From: Condylostoma magnum
Lineage: Eukaryota; Ciliophora; Heterotrichea; Heterotrichida; Condylostomatidae
Direction: 5' to 3'
DNA length: 35,875 nt
Assembly (NCBI GenBank): GCA_920105805.1
Contig: CAKKTI010000179.1
Location: 3,774 to 39,648 of the forward strand
Below the pieces are notes generated by a model that saw only the letters and a program-made list of their open reading frames with translations, did not search any database and was not told where the DNA came from. The first letter of the stretch is position 1, and the number at the start of each line of letters is the position of its first letter. Positions 23,755 to 34,635 of the stretch are shown in pieces. A program made the position numbers and the translations under genes.

Positions 23755-23800
23755 CTTATACCCCATTTACCAACCCAAACTAACTACAACTATCATTTTA

Positions 23801-24715
23801 CTAAATCATATAAGGAAAATAATCCTCATCATCACTCGAATACCTAGAAGACGACCTAGGACTTAAGTCAAGGTTTAAATCCAAGGGAGAGCTCGGCTGT
23901 ACTTCATATACAGGCCTTTCAGCCTTGTGCTCAATATTCCTATCCTCTTACTCAGGAATCATGAAAGAAGAGTCCCTTATATTAACAATAACCATATCAC
24001 TGTCCATATAAGAAGGCATTACAGCCACAGCTTTAATCTAAAAATCTAAATCTTTAGGAATATCAAAAGCTCCTGTATATTACTTCCCGGTTAAAGCTGA
24101 TGGTAAACTCCCATCCAGCGTATATCTAATGGTTGCATTGTGCTATGGACAATACATCGTAACATGGTTCATTTCACTGTCTACAGGAGAAATCGTTATG
24201 ACTGGTTTGGGCACCTTTTCTATATTTTCATCTAGTTAAAGCTAAGTGAATCTTATTTCATGTTCCTAAGGAAAAGGCTATCGGAAGGCTGAGGGAAGGC
24301 GGTGTTGGTAGTCTCAGTGTAGAGGAGCGGAACAAGTTCCACTAATACGGTGTGAGTATAATAAAAGGTCCTTTAATGGAACTTTTTAGATCGATTAACA
24401 TTTATCAAGGGAGTGCTCTGTTTTTTACAGCTAATCTTGCAATTCAAAGTAATTTGCAGTCAGTTTTTGTGTTAAAGTAAATTAGGAGGATTAGGCTTGA
24501 GAAATTTTTAACTTTAGATCCAAAATTTATTAAGTGTTTTAGTATTTTTATCTAACTAAATAAAAATTACTTTACTGTATATGTGTGCTAAGATTTTGTA
24601 GCTGAGACTCAAAATCAGTTGAAATTTCGCTTTATAGGCTCAATTTTCTCAGCTAGTGCTTGGCTGATGAGTAAATTTAGTTGAACTATTACTTTAGTTA
24701 TTATATATCTGACAT
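23801..24715 (-). CDS. MED4: Mediator subunit 4-like, with C-terminal chitobiase-C-like domain
   Basis: A 304-aa protein. Residues 1-100 are Gln-rich coiled coil. Residues about 100-145 match MED4: LKDLLLYSHRISGTCSAP, a Trp (TGA), then PFPQEHEIR, corresponding to the A-x-x-I-S..T..P and YPTEEMR signature. MED4 is in the middle module of Mediator, which links transcription factors to RNA polymerase II. Residues about 160-235 form a second unit, VITISPVDSE...ATIRYTLDGSLPSA...FQIKAVAV, like the FN3-type chitobiase/hexosaminidase C-terminal domain, followed by an acidic Ser-rich tail. I know of no MED4 with this addition. The start is 7 bp after the SET gene's stop. It ends at TAG TAA. Confidence 0.75.
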
Positions 24716-24722
24716 AATGGAT

Positions 24723-26048
24723 CTAAATTTTAATTCTAACTGGCTCCTTGATTAGGGAATAAAGTAGTTCTCTTTCAACTAACTTTAAATGTTGATAAAT
24801 TGACTCTAGACTAGCTTTACACAGTTGGTTAACTTGATGGTATCTTGAGTTGCTATTACCTTCCGCTATCCTTCTTGCTGACTCTCTATAAGTTAAACTG
24901 CATACATACTACAGTTGCCTCTTCACAAAAAAGCGATAGGCTTAAAGTCCCCAGTTTCAGCTTGATTACAATTGATGATCTGCTAAGTTTATTTGTTATG
25001 TGATAATTTCGAGAGAAGTTGGGAAGTTTATTTGTGTTTCAGCTTTGATTATGTAATCTAGCATTTTTACATTGATATTGTACATGTTTATAGTAAATTT
25101 ACACAAAGGATTGTCATCAACTTTTTCCTCGCATTCTCCTTGTAAGGGTAACAGTATGTCAATTGCTTCATTTAGATTCTTTTCTAATATAAATCCGTAT
25201 CCTAGTAATAAAGAAATATTATTCATAGTATTGTAGCTCATAAATATTTAATTACCAGGTTTAAAGCTTCTATCTGATTTGTATACCACAGAAGCAGGAC
25301 TTTTTTAGTACTCAAAGCCTATGTCTATTTGCTTTAACCTGCTATTTAAAGGTGTGGGCTAGTGGTTGATTAAGTCCATTAAAGGAATTATCATACAGCC
25401 AGTCTCACTATCATCTTCTTCCTCAAAAGAGATATTTCTAAGTGTTTTCCAGTAAGTCTTATCTAGTTAAAATACTCTTTGAATAGCTGAATTATAAGCC
25501 CATCTCCAGACCACCTCATCAAAGCAATGAGGGCACTCGTCACGTAATGTTGGGTGCTTGGATAACAGCCTTTGAAACTAGTTATAGCCTTTTCAGTAAT
25601 CTAAAGGAAATGAGATAGTGGGTAATTGGTGTATTGTATCTTATAGATATTTAAGTTCATCGTTATTCCAATTAAAAACTGATTAGGGATCTCTAGGGAA
25701 GGTATGCACATATGAGTTTCTTATAGTGATGTCTTGGTTAATAAATTTTTCGTATATAATTCTGCCTATTATTATAAGTGCATGACCCCCGGGCTTTAGG
25801 TAATCATATAGAGGGTAACTGTCAAACGATGTAATAGTTGCTTATCCATGAGCTCCTACTATTATCTCTCCTTGTTATATTTCTTTTACAGCTATGAGTC
25901 CTTGCTCATAGCTACCGTCAAAACTGTGAATTTATGTTTTGAATAGATTTTTACTTAACTCAGCCAGTATATTTTGCCTTAGTTACGGAGATATTGTTTC
26001 TGGTATTTCTGTAATTGATAAAGCACCTAGTAAAAGTATACAAAACAT
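24723..26048 (-). CDS. SET-domain methyltransferase, SETD3/Rubisco-LSMT class
   Basis: A 441-aa protein. The early SET strand is DGSYEQGLIAVKEIQQGEII. The core is MIIPLMDLINHQPTPLNSRL, the NH(S) motif, and then FKPGNQIFMSYNTMNNISLL with the catalytic Tyr and LLGYGFI. The C-terminal helices match a Rubisco-substrate-binding-like domain. This class methylates Lys or His of non-histone proteins (SETD3 acts on actin His73); the substrate here is unknown. The N-terminus MFCILLLGALSITEI looks like a signal peptide, odd for a cytosolic enzyme class, so the start could be wrong or the enzyme enters the secretory route. It stops at TAG, 7 bp before MED4. The next TGA would be deep inside MED4. Confidence 0.82.
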
Positions 26049-26089
26049 TTATATTAACTATAAAAGTTACTGTTATTAAATTATTAAAT

Positions 26090-27796
26090 CTAAGTAGGCT
26101 CCTTATACTTAATAGGCTCGGTTGGCCTTGTATAGCTCTCCAAATCTCCATTCCTTTGATACATATTGTTTTATGCTGATGGAGGACGCTATGGAGTACT
26201 TTTGAATTGTTCCAATGAGAAATTGGATAATTTAAAGCCAACTTAAGGCGATTGCTGAGTAGTTTATTGTGGCTTGTAGGTACTAACATAGCTAGGACGT
26301 GTTTTTTCTAAATCATTTAATCTACTGTTTAAATACTATATAGTTGCTCCATTGCTTTATAATGACTGTTATTACTCTTCTAGTTTATACTGCAAATTTT
26401 AAATATTTTGTTCTTAAGTCTATATAATATGCTCCTTTTACTCAATTTACCTGTCTTGTTCCAAAATCTTACGATCAGCTTTGTCTAACTAATCGTGCTT
26501 TTACTGTAAAATATGTTCCTGCTATAAAACTACTTAATTTTTCAGCTTTAATTTCTGTTTTTGTGATTTAATCTCATTTTAAAGCTTCTGAATTATACTA
26601 TTACCTTTAAGAATTTCCTGAGCACTTTGTTTTAATTTTTCTTCCAATTTAGAAACGGAATGCTTGAGCATTCCACTGTTTTCTTCGTACTGAGCTCTTT
26701 ACTCATTTTGTGATTATAGTAAACTCTGTAGCTGCTATACAATATCTTCCTTATCTTACAGTTGCTTTTCTAGGTTTTAGATTTTGTAAGTATATTCAGT
26801 TAGTGATTTTTCTTAGGAATACTTTGTAGAGTCTAATTACCTATTGGCTCCTCTCAGATTAGACAGCTCCTAATTAGAAGAATCTAGCTCAGCTTAGCAG
26901 TGATTAAGCTTTGTAGATAACTCCTTTTCCTTTGCTTCCAGTTAATACTTTATCTCACTTAATTACTGGATTTACTACATTTAACTTTCCGTCTTTTAGC
27001 CCAAATCCTACACTTTAGTTTCTAATCTTTACACTAACTCCTACCTTTCTTAATCATACAGCTTTTGTAGATCAGTTTGCTTTTAGAGCATTTCTTCTTT
27101 TATTTGATTTAACTTCGACTGCTCATCTAGTTTTAACTACTCTACTAATTTTTCACTTTCATTAGTCAGCTAGTATATTTAACGTGAAAGTTCATTATTT
27201 TCAGCTTGTTTTAGCCGTAGGCTGTCTGAGGTATTTTTTAATTGATCTTATAATTCTTCATTAAACGATTTAATTTCCTTAAGTTTCTATGCCAGGTATT
27301 TTTTAAGTGTTTCATCGTTTCCAGTTCTGAATTTTAAAGAAAGATGGGTTAGTTGTTTAAAATAATTTGTCTCAACAACATTAAGACTAGCATCAGGGCC
27401 ATTATGCCGTTCCAGAATACAAATAAATTTAGGCTAAGGATCAAATTTCGTAGTGCACATTTCAAGTAACTCTACAAATTTATGCGGAAAGGTTAAGAAG
27501 TCTACTAAAATTGATTGTTCATGTTTTAAAGCGTGGAAATCAGTCTCCCCACATTCTAAAGTGTAAAGAAAGAAAGGGTCATTTTCATCGTTGATTTCTA
27601 TTACTAATGCCTGGTGATGAGTTATCCCTAAATGTTTTAATTATACGTGAATATTAAGGATAGACATTCTTTCTTCTCGGTCATGGCTTAAAATTTTTAC
27701 TGGAATAGGTATAACAATTGGCTCAAAAGTCTCATAGCCTCTGTTCTCAATTGACTGACTGGTTTAAATAGAGCTTGCTGATAAGTGGCGTTGCAT
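26090..27796 (-). CDS. SAS6: Centriole/basal body cartwheel protein SAS-6
   Basis: A 568-aa protein. Residues about 20-170 form the SAS-6 head: VPIPVKI-like opening ([19 protein letters not shown]), [36 protein letters not shown], and a strand ending [20 protein letters not shown]. Then comes about 330 residues of coiled coil and a disordered tail (KSTPQRPPSA). SAS-6 dimers form the nine-fold hub of the cartwheel and set basal body symmetry, which fits a ciliated cell. It stops at TAG with TAA TAA soon after, and no TGA is in frame nearby. The SET gene starts 41 bp on. It is intronless, with length close to that of known ciliate and animal SAS-6. Confidence 0.92.
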
Positions 27797-27851
27797 TTAA
27801 ATATTACAAACCTAAAATGGACTAATTGAATGCTTCTAATTTTAACCTAAA

Positions 27852-29348
27852 CTAATCAGTTTGTGTTCCTAGGCACTCTAATTCTTCTGTTTTAGGATTA
27901 AACCGCTCCATTCTAACTTTATATGTAGAATATGCTAGAGGAGTGAAGTAGATTTTACCTTTTACTATTACAGGTCTAGAGTTACTCCACATACAGTGCC
28001 TTGGAAGGTCAATTCTTCCCTTACAAAATCCATCTTTTGTATAGGTTTCACCCCAACTCAAGTAGAACCTATACACAGTGTCGTTATACACTAATAAAGA
28101 GCTACTTCCTAGCTCAAACAGAGGAAAATTAAATTAAACTTCCTGGTATGAATCTCTATAGTACTTATACAACTTAGGGCAACTTTTAAACCCTCCTACA
28201 AAAATAGCCTAGCCCACTGTAACTGCAGTTAAATGGCTCATTGGCATGGGTAAATCGGCAATTCTTTTTCATTTGCCAGCAGAGTACACTTCACTGTCTT
28301 TAATAGGCTAAGAATCATCTCCTCCGAACATATGTACAGCTTTGTTTAAGTAGCCTAAAGCTGCATATGATCTGTTTATATTTTATAACGGTGGCTTTAT
28401 AATTCGTAGGTTGTTTTATTGACTAATCATACAGTAAAACCCGTGTCCACATACCATTATGTTTCCATTAGGTAGCATTATGCTACTAGAGCCTCATCCT
28501 GTTTTAAGTCCGTTTATTTAAAAGGTTTAAAATGTACTGTTTTTAGTGTCGTATTAGAGGACCTAGGAGCTGTTACGCCCTATGGCTCGTATTAATCCTT
28601 ATTGCTTCTCAGGTTGATTCTATTCTGTTCGTTGATTTGAAAAAATAGAGTATTAATGACGGTTGAATTGAGAAAGCTAGTTATCACCTATTGTATTTTG
28701 AGTATAATTAGAAATTTACTAGTTTTAATTAATAAATTTAAGCTTTGTTATGGCTAGTTTTGATATTTTATAAAGTTTTTGGAAGTTTTACTCAGTAAAT
28801 TAGTCTTGTTGATTTTATAGAATAGTAAATTGGGCTTCTAATTGTTCTATAAGGTTTTAATCTCCTATACTAGGACTGCGGAGGTTTAGGCACAAATCGA
28901 CAAGGAAATTAGATTTGGCTTATTTTCTTATGCTTTTTAAGGTCTACGAGTCAAGAGACCATATAAGCTACTCTTTTATTGAATTGTTTTAATTGACTAT
29001 AAGACTTAAAGATTATAGAGAGTCTACACTTAAATCAGCATTATTCTATATTAAAATTTAGATTAATATTGAAGTCATTTGATTAGCATGATGTTAAGAT
29101 TGCAATTCACTTAAAAAATAGATTGTTTGAATTAATGAATCTATAAATTTGTCTACCTTTTCATTAGCTAGTTTATCTAATTAAGATTCTAATGAATTAT
29201 ACAACTTCAGGAAGTCTGAATCTGTATATTAAGCTGTTCTTAGTAGTTATATAACATTATCATACGGTATATTAGTTCCCTAAGCAATACCACTTAGAGT
29301 ATAACCATCTAAAAACAAAGCCTTCACCATGTTGATTTGCTCAGCCAT
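27852..29348 (-). CDS. Kelch-repeat protein with N-terminal helical region
   Basis: A 498-aa protein. The N-terminus (MAEQINMVKALFLDGYTLSG) has a helix-turn-helix-like pattern, then helical segments to about residue 190 (EKVDKFIDSLIQTIYFLSEL and others). The second half holds kelch repeats: YLNKAVHMFGGDDS, AGKWKRIADLPMPMSHLTAV, QAIFVGGF, and a last blade SRPVIVKGKIYF. It forms a beta-propeller that usually mediates protein binding. There is no BTB, F-box or RING domain, so a ubiquitin-adaptor role is not supported. It ends at TAG, 55 bp before the SAS-6 start. Trp of GWGSS and GKWKR is TGA. Confidence 0.8.
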
Positions 29349-29394
29349 TTTATTATTGTTCTATTATAATCAATGCATTATTTAAGTGTATATT

Positions 29395-31770
29395 TTAATC
29401 TCTATTACTACTTAACAAAAGGCACTCACAACCACATCCAGACGGGCAATATTGATACTAATTATATCATTCTTTAATATGCTTAAGATGACCACCATGC
29501 CCACATGCAGCACAAAAGGTTCCGAGCCCATTAACTCTTTTATGACAAATCATGCATACAGGGAAGTTTTCTTAGCACCCGTCGCAATAATAATGTTCTT
29601 TCTACTTTCAAATCTCTTTACAAAATATCAAATTTTACTCGCTATTTGTTATAAATGAATCTGATACTAAATTACAAAGTTGCTTTCTTAATAAAACAGA
29701 GGTATACATTAGTCCCCAATGGCACAATAAATCTGATAAATAGTAAGTGATATGGTACAAAACTTAAATTGCAGGTGCATTGAAGTCTTCAGCTTATAAA
29801 GCCTCCTATGATCCCAAACTTAACATAGAAAAGTTTTTAGGAATTTAAATTTGAAGTAAATTAAGCTCAGTTTATACAGAGATCATTTTTCTTAGACTTT
29901 TATTATTCAGTTTAAAGTTAATCTGCTTGATTGAGTAAATAGAAGCCATTAGTAATCCAGTTATATCATTATTCTATCCGAATTAGTTTATTAATTTAAG
30001 TAATAAGGGAAATCCCAGAGGATGCTTAATTCAGAACTCTACTTTTTTGTCTTTAAAGATTGCATGACTTTGTTTAATCAAGTCCCAAATTTAAGCCAGA
30101 TCAAGCCTATTATTCACCTAGCACACTAGCTTATTCTTATTACTTAATTTCTAAATTTGAATAATATTCATAGTAAGCTGCTCAATCAATTATTTGTTTA
30201 ATAAAGACTCATCCCCATAGTTCTATCAAAATATGATTGAGCTGGAGGCTTATGCCATAATTATATTTTCCTGTCCGAAATCTTCTAATTAATTGAATTT
30301 ACTTTTGTCTTATAATATAGACATTTACATCTCATCCGCTAATTCATCACTAGATTGCTGTCTGATTCAATTAATACTAGGCTGTAGTTGATTCTTGAAC
30401 ATAAATAATTAACCTGAAGGATGTCAACAGTGTCCACTAGTACAACTTGAGTAAGCAAGTTAATACACCTCTTCATTGGCACCTTCTTCAAAAATAGATC
30501 CAAGCTCTATGTCTTCTGTTATTTGACTCTATTAAAAGGTAATCTCTCTGATTTCGCTGTATATCATTGAGCATATTTTCCAAATAATTGGCTGATCAAT
30601 AATCTGCTTTTAAAGCTATTGTTTTATTTAAAAGTTTATCTTACTGAAAATTTCATTGCTTATACTGTATTCTATTGGACTAAATTAAGGAGGGCTTATA
30701 GGGTGATCTTCTGAATACTTTAAACTATAACGTATGAAGTTAATACTATCTCCTATTCTTAAAAGCATCTTTTTTCTTATTTTTGATCATGCTTCTATCT
30801 AAACATAGCGTTTTATAGAGGGTTAAAGCAATTTATTTAATTCATGGTTGAAATCTATTATAAAAAGTGCTTAAACTCTTTTTATACTTGAAAATGATTG
30901 GAAAGCTTTTAGATTTTTAGATTCATACATATTAACTATTTCTTTAGATGGAAACACATGCAAAGTTTTATCTGTAGCAAGACATCCCATCTTTTTCTAT
31001 CATATATCGAAATCTATAATAGTTTAATTATGAATACTAACATAGTCCGATTTTCTTCGATTCGATATATTCAGCATATTAAGTTCTCCTTAGTTATTTA
31101 CAATTTAATAAAATAAAATTTCTGTATTTGGAACACGAATAAACTTTTTAATTTCCCCAGAAACTTAAAATTTATCGACTTTTTATAATTTCTACTCAAT
31201 TTTTCACAATTTCACACAATTTGGCTTAGAAAACACATGAAAATAATTGCTATCATCTTCCAATTAAATGCCTAAAATCTGTCTTTCAGAGGCTCCTCTC
31301 TTAGTATAAACAGCCTAATCTAATTTCCTTATATCTCAATATTTTAAAATATTATAATGTGCAGATAATATATAATCATTACTTCATTACAAAGATTATA
31401 TATCCGTTCCTCTAACCCCCTATATCTCCCCAACAACCTTATCCTGACTAAAATCTCACAAATTTATTATAGAATCTGTCCTTCCTATTGCTAATAATCC
31501 CTTTCGAGACCAAGCAATCGATTAAATACCCTTAAAATGTAATTTATCAGCACAAATTAACTAGTTATCTTCCCAAACCTAAATCTACCCTCCAAAAAAG
31601 CATGCTAATTACCCAAAACTATTTCATTACATTCCTTGAATTTTATACCCGGCTAGTTGCTCAATCTCTCCAGTGTCTTTAACTATAATTAATCCAGGCA
31701 ATCCAGCAACTGCAACTTAATTTTCTCAGACTGCTACCTAATTAAACTTATCACTAAGATTAAATTACAT
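29395..31770 (-). CDS. WDR59: WDR59-like GATOR2/SEACAT subunit
   Basis: A 791-aa protein in one frame. The N-terminal half is a WD40 propeller (ENQVAVAGLPGLIIV, IAWSRKGLLAIGRTDSIINL, KYWDIRKLDQAVY). A middle helical region follows, then a C-terminal zinc finger: YYCDGCQ, CMICHKRVNGLGTFCAACGH, GGHLKHIKEWY, CPSGCGCEC. That C-terminal RING is the hallmark of the WDR59/WDR24/MIOS subunits of GATOR2 (yeast SEACAT), which switch TORC1 at the lysosome or vacuole in response to amino acids. The CHKRV-GL-FC-CGHGGH order is closest to WDR59. It stops at TAA (an alternative TGA 52 bp on would overlap the kelch start). Many Trp are TGA. Confidence 0.88.
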
Positions 31771-31803
31771 TTTAATAAGTATCCTAGTAAAAATTTATTA
31801 AAC

Positions 31804-33401
31804 TCAAAGAGGATTCATAGGAATTTGCGGTTTTGGCCCCATGGTTTCTCTAACTTCCCTTAATAATTGAATTCCATGTCTTACTTCATTAGGATCAAAA
31901 GTCTCTTTAGTCAAATTTTGCATCATTTGTATAACTAAGTCTAGTTTTTACGACGGTATGTTCTAAGTCTTAGCTGCTGGTTATTTTTACGGGTTATTTG
32001 ACCTTGGAGTTCCTAAGGGATTCTCCGGCACTTTCTTCTCTTACCCAAAAAGTGAAACTGGACGAGCTGGGGTAGATTAAAACACGTTTTATGTAGAGCG
32101 TTGGGGAGTAAATGAAGGTTTTGTTGATTTGCATCCCCCTAATATGTAGTTTTTATGTCCTATAGCCATATTAACCAATGACGAAATATCCTCAACTGGA
32201 GGAAATTTTAATAGTCTTCTTAATATCCCTGAACTATCCGACTATAAACCTGTATAACACTTACAAAAAGCTCTTACAAACACTAGCATAGAAACACATA
32301 TAAAATCAATAAGCACTAGTTCCTTATTAAAGTCCAGCCTGCCAGTTAGTTGTTAATTTTAGTTTTAAGTAGTTTTGGACACACATGAAAACACAGCATC
32401 TCATATAACTAAAGTATCAGCCAGATTAAATTCCCGACTTAGCATGCATCTTAGCCAACGTCTGAGTATATATTACTATAAGTAAATCTACGGCTCTATT
32501 TTTGATCGTTCCAGATAATTATACAGCTCTGAATCGATCGCTTATAAATACCTGTGATGGATTTTATGACAACGCTTTAAAACAGAAGAAGCATCATCTG
32601 ATTCACTCTTATCCTAATGTACTAGATCATTTTCCTCGTCCCTGTTGTCCCAGGAAAACAAATCATCTTTTCTGGTCTTCTAGACGTGCTTTTAAACCAC
32701 AGGATTAAACAACTCCTTAATCCCCATACTCATTATACGAGTAAACACCCAGAACAAGTCAGCCTCTATGTAATTAGGATCATTTAACTAGCGAAGCTCC
32801 AGGTTATTCTGTATATCATAATTAGAAACTGCTCTTTCAGCATATGCCACAAATAAAAGAATACCTAGAAGCTCATTCATTCCCTGTTTATAGGAAATGT
32901 TGCTGTTTTCCTTAGACCAGATGAAAAGTACGTTAAGCATGATTTGATGTATTTAAGGCTGTTAGAAAAGAGCCTTTTCTTGGAAAGTTCGCTCTATATC
33001 AGCTCTTATTATGTTTTTGAGCTCGTTGTCCTCGTGAAGGTTGTTTCAGGGATTCTCTTTTTAAAAGATACCTCAGTCACAGTGGATAAAGGGTTGAAAA
33101 TGGTTGGGTCGAGGTCTGTTGACTCAAATTTCTGAGTAAATGTTACAGTATGAGACTCTATTATTTAAGTATAACGTTGACGGTATTGAGATATTACTGT
33201 AATTCAGTCTTAAAGACCTCCTTCCTCAGGCAGTATTCCTAAAAATAATTATCAAGAAAGAAAGCGACAACGGAGAGAATTTAAGCCTGTTTAGCAGGCT
33301 TGTTGCCTTAGGAAGGAAATGTCCTTTTAATCAACAAAGTATTGCTGAAAGTTTTAAGCACAAAGAATAAAGTCCTCGGATATTAATTCCTCTTCTCCCA
33401 T
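31804..33401 (-). CDS. TBC1D5: TBC-domain Rab GAP, TBC1D5-like
   Basis: Spliced CDS (33401-33072 joined to 33054-31804), 526 aa. The TBC domain spans about residues 30-350: LNSLRCRFLSWQLFLGILPE, FNPLSTVTENPWNNLHEDNE across the splice, IIRADIERTF with the catalytic Arg finger (IxxDxxR), ISYKQGMNELLG with the YxQ Gln finger, then IEPQIYLQQYILRRWLRCML and EFNLADTLVIWDAVF. The order and wording match TBC1D5, a GAP for Rab7 that works with retromer on endosomes. The tail (MQNLTKETFDPNEVRHGIQL) is not recognised. It ends at TGA; WDR59 starts 33 bp on. Without the intron the frame changes in the middle of the domain. Confidence 0.87.
33055..33071 (-). other. 17-nt spliceosomal intron in TBC1D5-like gene
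   Basis: On the minus strand the sequence GTATCTTTTAAAAAGAG begins GT and ends AG. Removing exactly these 17 bases joins ...LSTVTE to NPWNNLHEDNEL..., restoring the TBC1D5 family sequence and shifting the frame by two. It is the only intron I could demonstrate in the window. Very short introns (15-17 nt) are typical of heterotrich ciliates. Confidence 0.78.
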
Positions 33402-33427
33402 TTTTTGATAATGTTTTTGGAGGAGGG

Positions 33428-33625
33428 TTAATATAAGTCTTTATAGGTGTAGATATTTTGTTTTTTAAGGTATTTTTAAATTTAACTTCATTATTGTAGC
33501 AAAAGGGTTTAATTGCTGATATTTGTTTAACAAACTTTTAAAATTAGTGAATTCCGTGTATCTTTATTTATTTCAAAAGTTGTAACTTTATGCAAAGTAA
33601 TTTCAGGAAAAACTGACTTAGCCAT
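33428..33625 (-). CDS. Possible small protein upstream of TBC gene
   Basis: A 65-aa frame starting MAKSVFPEITLHKVTTFEIN and ending YTYKDLY at TAA, with mixed, protein-like composition. No family was recognised. The stop would be 26 bp before the TBC1D5-like ATG. It may be a real micro-gene or chance open sequence. Confidence 0.38.
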
Positions 33626-33844
33626 ACATTATTTATATCCTTTTATTTAATTTCAAGTGTCAACTACTCCTCATAGCTATTAAATACTAGCCTTTTCATG
33701 CCAAAAATGCCTAATTATCCTTAATACCATTAAATTTAAATGACAAGTATGATAACACGAGCTATAAATCCTATATTTACCAGCAAAAATACCTAGATTT
33801 TAAGTTATACTGTAAAACGCAATTTAAAACAATTTTTTATTAAG

Positions 33845-34156
33845 TTATATATCAAGTTTACTTTCCAAACGACTTGTAATATCTTCAATAGTAGAAATAT
33901 TCTCTTCTAACTTATCCAATGCAGCTCCAAAAATAGTCAACTCATCTAAAATGGAATCTGTTAGCACGTATTCCTCATTAACTTTTTCCATAACTTCAGA
34001 AATGATTACTGCATCCTCAATCAATGATTTATACTTTTAATCAGATTCTTTATTCATATCGGAAAGTTAATTCATGCCCAAATTAGCCTCCTTAGACCCT
34101 AATCTTATGTACTAAATAAGGTTTGCAACGTAAAATTCTGGAATAGATTCTGCCAT
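33845..34156 (-). CDS. BLOC1S2: BLOC-1/BORC subunit BLOC1S2
   Basis: A 103-aa all-helical protein. It follows the BLOC1S2 pattern through its length: LSDMNKESDQKYKSLIEDAV, IISEVMEKVNEEY, then LDKLEENISTIEDITSRLES, aligned with MNK..AQKY..M...A..IS..L..LN.KY and LE.....LD.Y..KLE.K in animals. BLOC1S2 is shared by BLOC-1 and BORC, which position and form lysosome-related organelles. It ends at TAA. The same frame is open upstream, but the ATG at 34156 gives the expected length (animal proteins run to about 140 aa with a variable N-terminus). I rate the family match as good but not certain, since it is a short coiled coil. Confidence 0.62.
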
Positions 34157-34388
34157 TTATAAATACTTTGTAAAAATTAACTTAATGTATTGCTATTGAA
34201 AGACCTTATTAGTAGTTGAATCAAGTACTTGTAATGCATTTATTCTTTTGATTAAAATATATAATTTACTGTAGTAAGGCTTAGCAATCACCTTTGATCA
34301 AATAAGGTTTTTAGGTACAACTTGTATAAATAAGCCCTCTTATCTATAACTATTAATATTAGTTTACACTTATCATACAATTTGTTTT

Positions 34389-34634
34389 ATGAGGACTTTA
34401 AATAACAATTTGTAAAAAATGTAGAATTTAATAGAGGATTTATATGGAGATGTAAATATTATTATATAAAAATTGAAATTCTTGACTACAAAATCTCTTA
34501 TTCCACCATATACATACCAAATAAAATTACTAATGATATACACCACAACTTTCAAAATTCCATCCACATCCTCTAACACAATAACAACACTAATTAGCTC
34601 TATTTCTGCAAAAATATACATTTTCGACAATTAA
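34389..34634 (+). CDS. Possible small protein just upstream of DLIC
   Basis: An 81-aa frame starting MRTLNNNLQKMQNLIEDLYG and ending at TAA, one base before the dynein gene's ATG. The first half is helical; the second is Thr/Ser/Ile-rich. No family was recognised. The one-base spacing is suspicious: the stretch may simply be the promoter and leader of the dynein gene. A minus frame (34373-34630) is open across the same bases. Confidence 0.28.
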
Positions 34635-34635
34635 A

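Noticed and set aside
24271-24682. Forward open frame of about 137 codons ending at TGA
   Set aside because: It has no start codon and is antisense to the MED4-like gene, whose family signature fixes the coding strand.
31804-32169. Separate 121-aa gene starting MAIGHKNYILGG
   Set aside because: It is in the same frame as the TBC domain with no stop between, so it is the C-terminal part of the TBC1D5-like protein.
33629-33844. Small forward frame starting MPKMPNYPQYHQ between the 65-aa gene and BLOC1S2
   Set aside because: There is no family match or clear stop, and it overlaps the likely 3' end of BLOC1S2. Left as intergenic.
34373-34630. Minus frame without any TAA, TAG or TGA (85 codons)
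   Set aside because: It is very Val/Ile-rich with no Gln, unlike the genes here, and lies across the short promoter region of the dynein gene. It is more likely antisense or non-coding.
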